NCBI GenBank assembly: GCA_031276105.1
Contig: JAISNS010000358.1
Location: 1 to 6,930, forward strand
DNA from: Dysgonamonadaceae bacterium
Lineage (GTDB): Bacteria; Bacteroidota; Bacteroidia; Bacteroidales; Azobacteroidaceae
Direction: 5' to 3'
Length of the DNA stretch: 6,930 bases
A program made the position numbers and the translations under genes. The notes beneath the pieces are model-generated. The model searched no databases. It was not told where the DNA came from and saw only the letters and a program-made list of their open reading frames with translations. Every line of letters begins with the position of its first letter. Positions within the stretch are counted from its first letter, which is position 1. Positions 1 through 6,930 of the stretch are shown in pieces.

Positions 1-2
1 TC

Positions 3-68
3 GTTGTCGGCTTTCTGAGCGGAATTTATGAACAAATCGACGCTTTGAGTTGGAGCATCCTGCCTTGA
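3..68 (+). CDS. Possible C-terminal tail of an unidentified upstream protein (partial)
   Basis: An open frame enters from the left edge and stops at a TGA at 66-68, giving about 21 residues ending [16 protein letters not shown]. The other two plus-strand frames stop within the first 30 bases, so this is the only frame that could carry an upstream gene up to lepA. The tail is mostly hydrophobic with a few charged residues and I do not recognise its family. Its stop lies 20 bp before the preferred lepA ATG, a spacing that would suit co-transcription. Twenty-one open codons can occur by chance, so this is a tentative call. Confidence 0.35.
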   Translation, partial: VVGFLSGIYEQIDALSWSILP

Positions 69-88
69 GTACGCCGGCTAAAAAAAAG

Positions 89-1876
89 ATGAAACATATT
101 CGTAATTTTTGTATAATAGCTCATATCGATCACGGGAAAAGTACGCTGGCCGATCGATTGTTGGAATATACCCAAACCGTAGAAGGAAAAGCCATGCAGG
201 CGCAAGTTCTGGACGACATGGAACTGGAACGCGAACGCGGTATCACGATTAAGAGCCACGCCATCCAGATGAAATACCGGTACCGGGAAAAAGAATATAT
301 CCTCAATTTAATAGATACTCCGGGACACGTGGATTTCTCGTACGAAGTTTCCCGTTCGATTGCAGCCTGTGAAGGCGCATTGTTAATCGTGGACGCCGCC
401 CAAGGAATCCAAGCGCAAACCATTTCCAATTTATATATGGCTTTGGAAAACGATTTGGAAATCATTCCGGTCTTGAATAAGGTAGATTTACCCAGCGCGA
501 TGCCCGAAGAAGTGGAAGACCAAATCGTTGAGTTGTTGGGATGCAACCGGAACGATATTTTTCGCGCCAGCGGAAAAACAGGCGAAGGAGTGTATGCCCT
601 TTTGGATGCTATTATCGAACGGATACCGGCTCCGAAAGGCGATCCGGAAGCTCCGTTGCAAGCCTTGATTTTCGATTCGGTATTCAACCCTTTCCGTGGA
701 ATTATCGCTTATTTTAAGATTGTCAACGGTTCGATTCGAAAAGGCGATTGGGTCAAATTCGTAGCTACCGCGAAAGAGTATGAAGCCGACGAGGTAGGTA
801 TTTTGAAATTAGAAATGTCGCCCCGCGACGAGGTAACTTGCGGCGACGTAGGCTATATCATATCCGGGATTAAAGCCTCCAAGGAAGTAAAGGTAGGCGA
901 TACGATTACGCACGTCAAACGGCCTTGCGACCGCGCAATTGAAGGGTTTGAAGAAGTAAAGCCGATGGTATTCGCCGGACTGTATCCTATCGACAGCGAA
1001 GATTTTGAAAACCTTCGCTCTTCGCTGGAAAAGTTGCAATTGAACGACGCTTCCCTGACTTTTCAGCCCGAATCGTCCGTCGCTCTGGGATTTGGTTTCC
1101 GTTGCGGTTTCCTTGGATTGCTTCACATGGAGATTATACAGGAACGATTGGATCGCGAATTTAATATGGACGTCATCACGACGGTGCCGAATGTTTCCTA
1201 TAAAGTTTATGACAAACAGGGCGGTTGCAAAGAAGTCCACAATCCGGCCGGATTGCCCGACCCGACGCTCATCGATCATATTGAAGAGCCGTTCATCCGC
1301 GCGTCGGTGATTACCGGCATGAGCTACATCGGGGCGATTATGACTTTGTGTCTCGGGAAACGGGGCGTTTTGGTTAAACAGGATTACATTTCCGGCGACC
1401 GCGTAGAGATTATTTACGATCTCCCTTTGGGTGAAATTGTGATTGACTTTTACGATAAACTGAAAAGCATTTCCAAAGGTTACGCTTCGTTCGACTATCA
1501 CATGCACGATTATCGTCCGTCCAAGCTGGTTAAATTGGACATCCTCCTCAATGGCGAACAGGTAGATGCCCTTTCTACGCTCACTCATGTGGATAATGCC
1601 GCCGGCTTCGGACGTAAAATGTGCGAAAAACTCAAAGAATTGATTCCGCGCCAGCAATTTGATGTAGCGGTACAGGCGGCTATCGGCGCAAAAATTATCG
1701 CTCGCGAAACAATTAAAGCAGTTCGCAAAGACGTAACGGCCAAATGTTATGGCGGCGATATCACACGCAAACGAAAATTGCTTGAAAAGCAAAAGGAAGG
1801 TAAAAAACGGATGAAACAAGTGGGAAATGTGGAAGTTCCACAGAAAGCTTTCCTTGCCGTTCTAAAACTGGACTAA
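89..1876 (+). CDS. lepA: Elongation factor 4 (LepA), ribosome-associated translational GTPase
   Basis: LepA/EF4 is a cytoplasmic GTPase related to EF-G that binds the ribosome; back-translocation and roles in initiation or ribosome assembly have been proposed. From the ATG at 89 it has 595 residues, the usual length. GTPase motifs are complete: G1 AHIDHGKST (residues 11-19), G2 RGITI (50-54), G3 DTPGH (76-80, with the catalytic-type His80), G4 NKVD (130-133) and G5 SGKTG (161-165). EF-G-like domains II, III and V follow, then the LepA-specific C-terminal domain ending in a basic stretch ([19 protein letters not shown]) and [16 protein letters not shown]. The frame extends upstream to a TTG at 50, but LepA proteins normally begin [19 protein letters not shown], which the ATG at 89 gives exactly. 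No Shine-Dalgarno is visible; a run of eight A (80-87) sits just before the start, in keeping with A-rich Bacteroidota leaders. No defects seen. Confidence 0.98.
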   Translation: MKHIRNFCIIAHIDHGKSTLADRLLEYTQTVEGKAMQAQVLDDMELERERGITIKSHAIQMKYRYREKEYILNLIDTPGHVDFSYEVSRSIAACEGALLIVDAAQGIQAQTISNLYMALENDLEIIPVLNKVDLPSAMPEEVEDQIVELLGCNRNDIFRASGKTGEGVYALLDAIIERIPAPKGDPEAPLQALIFDSVFNPFRGIIAYFKIVNGSIRKGDWVKFVATAKEYEADEVGILKLEMSPRDEVTCGDVGYIISGIKASKEVKVGDTITHVKRPCDRAIEGFEEVKPMVFAGLYPIDSEDFENLRSSLEKLQLNDASLTFQPESSVALGFGFRCGFLGLLHMEIIQERLDREFNMDVITTVPNVSYKVYDKQGGCKEVHNPAGLPDPTLIDHIEEPFIRASVITGMSYIGAIMTLCLGKRGVLVKQDYISGDRVEIIYDLPLGEIVIDFYDKLKSISKGYASFDYHMHDYRPSKLVKLDILLNGEQVDALSTLTHVDNAAGFGRKMCEKLKELIPRQQFDVAVQAAIGAKIIARETIKAVRKDVTAKCYGGDITRKRKLLEKQKEGKKRMKQVGNVEVPQKAFLAVLKLD

Positions 1877-1931
1877 TCGTGAATGATACGGCGATACAAT
1901 TATAAAATCACAATATTTAATCTATATTTAA

Positions 1932-5084
<3,153 letters not shown>

Positions 5085-5086
5085 CA

Positions 5087-5114
5087 GGCAAAAGGGTAAA
5101 GGTGAAAGGCAAAA
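5087..5114 (+). repeat. Four tandem degenerate heptads (GGnnAAA) between lacZ and the kinase gene
   Basis: Directly after the lacZ stop there are four contiguous 7-bp units: GGCAAAA, GGGTAAA, GGTGAAA and GGCAAAA. All fit GGnnAAA, and a further G follows. As a result the 9-mer AGGCAAAAG occurs twice, at 5086-5094 and 5107-5115. The stretch is almost pure purine on the plus strand. It lies outside coding sequence and has no obvious hairpin. Whether it affects RNA stability, protein binding or nothing cannot be told from here; small polypurine heptad arrays can arise by slippage. Confidence 0.7.
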
Positions 5115-5160
5115 GACATTTAATATTATTTCATATTTCATAATTTATAACTCATTACAC

Positions 5161-6240
5161 ATGAACAAGTATTTGGATTTAGTAAACAAATTCCGGGTAG
5201 AGGGAACGCCGGAAGCCGCCGCCCCGCTGGGAGCCGGACATATCAACGATTCTTTCCTCATAAAAACGAAAGAAGAAAATCGACCGGATTATCTGTTGCA
5301 ACGCATCAATCACCGGATTTTCAAAGATGTAGAATTGTTGCAGAACAATATCCTGCATGTAACCAACCATATTCGTAAAAAGCTGAAAGAAAAAGGCGCA
5401 GACGACATCGAACGAAAAACGCTTACAATTATTCCGGCTAAAGATGGAAAACTGTTTCACTTTGACGGAGAAAACTATTGGCGGGTTTACCTGTTCATTT
5501 CCGGCGGGAAAAGTTACGACGCCATCACGCCCGAACTGGCTTATGAAGCGGGTAAAGCTTTCGGCGAATTTCAGGCTTACTTAGCCGATATTCCCGAAAA
5601 AATCAGCGAAACCATTCCCAATTTCCATAACATGGAATTTCGGCTGGAACAGTTCCGCGAAGCCGTGACAAACGATGCTGCCGGCAGGGTGAACGCCAAT
5701 CGCGCCATCATTGACGAAATAGAATCGCGCGCAGAAGAAATGTGCAAAGCGGAACGCTGGGGACGCGAAGGCAAACTGCCTAAACGGATTAACCATTGCG
5801 ACACCAAAGTGAACAACGTCCTGTTCGATGCCGGCGGACGCATCCTGTGCGTAGTGGATTTGGATACGGTGATGCCGGGTTATGTATTATCCGATTTCGG
5901 CGATTTCATCCGCACCGGCGCCAACACCGGCGCCGAAGACGACGCCAACCTCGACAACGTGAGCGTCGATTTGGATATTTTTGCCGCTTATGCCCGCGGA
6001 TACCTCGAAACAGCGGGCGACTTCCTGTTGCCGGTCGAAATAGAAAACTTGCCGTACGGCGCTTGTTTACTGACTTATATGCAAACGGTTCGCTTCTTTA
6101 CCGATTACCTGAACGGGGATACTTATTACAAAATTCATTTCCCCGAACATAATCTCCAGCGCACCAAAGCGCAATTGAAATTATTGCAGGAATTGGAAAA
6201 AAACAGAGAGAAAATGCAGGCAATCGTTACTTGCAAATAA
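5161..6240 (+). CDS. APH/choline-kinase-fold sugar kinase, probable N-acetylhexosamine 1-kinase (NahK-like)
   Basis: 359 residues, cytoplasmic, no signal peptide. The N-lobe begins with a nucleotide-loop-like PLGAGHINDSF (22-32), followed by YLLQRIN (44-50), as in NahK-type members of the aminoglycoside-phosphotransferase superfamily. The C-lobe has the Brenner motif HCDTKVNN with probable catalytic Asp214 and Asn219, then the metal-binding segment VVDLDTVMPG (Asp233/Asp235) and LSDFGDFIRTGAN. Bifidobacterial NahK, which makes GlcNAc-1-P or GalNAc-1-P with ATP, has to my recollection the same length and similar motifs; this is the basis of the specific call. Other fold members phosphorylate choline, homoserine or hydroxylysine, and automated annotation may say only 'phosphotransferase'. 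A role in aminoglycoside resistance is unlikely. It lies 76 bp after lacZ on the same strand and may be co-transcribed; the leader at 5116-5160 is AT-rich without a Shine-Dalgarno. The ATG at 5161 is the natural start, with no in-frame ATG in the gap. Confidence 0.75.
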   Translation: MNKYLDLVNKFRVEGTPEAAAPLGAGHINDSFLIKTKEENRPDYLLQRINHRIFKDVELLQNNILHVTNHIRKKLKEKGADDIERKTLTIIPAKDGKLFHFDGENYWRVYLFISGGKSYDAITPELAYEAGKAFGEFQAYLADIPEKISETIPNFHNMEFRLEQFREAVTNDAAGRVNANRAIIDEIESRAEEMCKAERWGREGKLPKRINHCDTKVNNVLFDAGGRILCVVDLDTVMPGYVLSDFGDFIRTGANTGAEDDANLDNVSVDLDIFAAYARGYLETAGDFLLPVEIENLPYGACLLTYMQTVRFFTDYLNGDTYYKIHFPEHNLQRTKAQLKLLQELEKNREKMQAIVTCK

Positions 6241-6260
6241 TTGACTATTTCATAGTAAAC

Positions 6261-6274
6261 TTTTAGTTTTTAGT
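6261..6274. repeat. Tandem TTTTAGT heptad duplication with weak hairpin in a convergent gap
   Basis: The 34-bp gap between the kinase stop and the stop of the convergent FISUMP gene contains TTTTAGT twice in a row. Together with the preceding TAAAC it can fold into a small hairpin: AAACT (6257-6261), loop TTT, AGTTT (6265-6269), followed by a short T-rich tract. An alternative 6-bp pairing is TAAACT (6256-6261) with AGTTTA (6272-6277). Position between converging genes is where a bidirectional terminator would be expected, but the stem is short and AT-rich, so terminator function is only a guess. Confidence 0.45.
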
Positions 6275-6930
6275 TTATTCTGCCGACACGCACCGCACTG
6301 AGTACCCATACCGCCGATTGGGAGTGGCGTCCACTGCCGGAGTGTTATCGTTAAAGCTCATGTACCAACTGTTTGTGGCGCTATATCCTGAACTCGTCCA
6401 GTAGGAGCCGTGGACACCCCGAAGAGCCAACACGCCATCATTGTCGAAGAGCCGGCGTCCGGCAGCGGGAAGGTAGAGGTAATTACCGACTTGTTTGACA
6501 GCGTCAAATCCGCTCCACCCTGAAGCAACAAGCCAAATATTATTATCTCTAACACCCTCGCACTCGATTTTCGTGGGAATGCGCCAACCGGCAGGACAGG
6601 GAGGTGTTCCGTCATTAGCCCAATCACCGTTAGAATAATAAGCGTCATCCCAATTGTTATTACTATCATGATATGGCGTATTTTCCATGGAAACAGCCGT
6701 TGCCCCAAAGCGATACCAGTCGCCGTGATGAGCGCGAATGGCTATTTGAGATGATGAAATAACATCATACGTAGCGCCCAAATTATGACACATGAAATTC
6801 AACCATGTTTCAGGACTGGAATTTACTTTTGCAGGGCATACGCAAGTTCCGTCTTCCACCCGAATCTCCAGGTAAGCCAGTTTGGAATCGGTATTCACAT
6901 CGGTATAACTTGCAACCAGCCTGACAGTCA
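6275..6930 (-). CDS. FISUMP-domain protein, C-terminal part (gene continues past the right edge)
   Basis: The frame is open from the window's right edge to a TAA at 6275-6277, about 217 residues without a required start. A GTG at 6898 is in frame, but the sequence before it (TVRLVASYTD, flowing into VNTDSKLAYLEIRVEDG) looks like the end of a preceding beta-rich domain, so I treat the gene as 5' truncated by the window. The rest matches the 'Fibrobacter succinogenes major paralogous domain' pattern common in Bacteroidales: VEDGTCVCP, WLNFMCHNLGA, GDWYRFGA, PCPAGWRIPT, NYLYLPAAGRR, GSYWTSS and the closing YGYSVRCVSAE. The fold belongs to the sulfatase-modifying-factor/C-type-lectin-like group and these proteins are usually exported or surface-anchored; the function is not known. 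The first cysteines (CVC) and the later CHN, PCP and RCV could form disulfides. It converges on the kinase gene with only 34 bp between stops. Confidence 0.85.
   Translation of the reverse strand, partial: TVRLVASYTDVNTDSKLAYLEIRVEDGTCVCPAKVNSSPETWLNFMCHNLGATYDVISSSQIAIRAHHGDWYRFGATAVSMENTPYHDSNNNWDDAYYSNGDWANDGTPPCPAGWRIPTKIECEGVRDNNIWLVASGWSGFDAVKQVGNYLYLPAAGRRLFDNDGVLALRGVHGSYWTSSGYSATNSWYMSFNDNTPAVDATPNRRYGYSVRCVSAE

Noticed and set aside
809..1819. A 336-codon open frame on the minus strand inside lepA
   Set aside because: It lies wholly antisense to a highly conserved gene, its translation is rich in Phe, Arg and Asn without recognisable motifs, and such shadows arise from the codon bias of the real gene.
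1923..1930. TATATTTA, near the Bacteroidota -7 consensus TAnnTTTG, just before lacZ
   Set aside because: It lies only 4 bp from the ATG, so a start site at the normal distance would fall at or inside the start codon, and no TTTG-type -33 element is found at the right spacing.
5913..5934. Direct repeat CACCGGCGCC twice at 12-bp spacing
   Set aside because: It falls in frame within the kinase and encodes TGAN-TGAE, which reads as part of the family's conserved segment after DFGD, so coding constraint explains it.
5796..6152. A 118-codon plus-strand frame inside the kinase gene, very Arg-rich
   Set aside because: It overlaps the Brenner-motif and metal-site coding region in another frame; the arginine richness reflects CGN triplets read out of frame.
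5161..6240. Reading the kinase as an aminoglycoside-resistance gene
   Set aside because: It shares only the superfamily fold; the motif set and neighbourhood point to sugar metabolism, and no resistance or mobile-element context is present.

Overview
The window looks like a piece of a Bacteroidales (Bacteroidota) chromosome of moderate GC content. This rests on three things. The LepA sequence is very close to what I recall of Bacteroides/Parabacteroides LepA. The start codons lack Shine-Dalgarno motifs and sit behind A/T-rich leaders. At the right edge there is a FISUMP-type ('Fibrobacter succinogenes major paralogous domain') protein, a family common in this phylum. I cannot fix the genus.

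Layout, left to right. Positions 3-68 hold what may be the last codons of an unidentified upstream gene. The housekeeping translational GTPase gene lepA (elongation factor 4) follows on the + strand. After a 58-bp AT-rich gap comes a large exported GH2 beta-galactosidase with the full LacZ-type domain set and both catalytic glutamates. A 76-bp gap containing four tandem GG-rich heptads separates it from a cytoplasmic sugar-kinase-like protein of the APH/choline-kinase fold, most like N-acetylhexosamine 1-kinases (NahK). A 34-bp AT-rich gap with a second, different heptad duplication then separates this rightward group from a convergent minus-strand gene. That gene runs off the right edge and encodes the C-terminal FISUMP domain of a probable surface protein.

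Working together (inference): the beta-galactosidase would act outside the cytoplasm, removing beta-linked galactose from host or dietary glycans. The kinase could then phosphorylate a released and imported sugar such as GlcNAc or GalNAc at C1. The two genes share strand and spacing compatible with one transcript, so they may form a small glycan-salvage unit next to lepA. The FISUMP protein looks functionally separate. Its C-type-lectin-like C-terminus is the kind of domain sometimes diversified by retroelements, but no reverse transcriptase or template repeat lies in this window.

I found no tRNA, rRNA, CRISPR array, insertion sequence or riboswitch. No stretch over 300 bases lacks a gene. 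Apart from the kinase pairing, the heptad repeats and the FISUMP C-terminus, the window is fairly ordinary.
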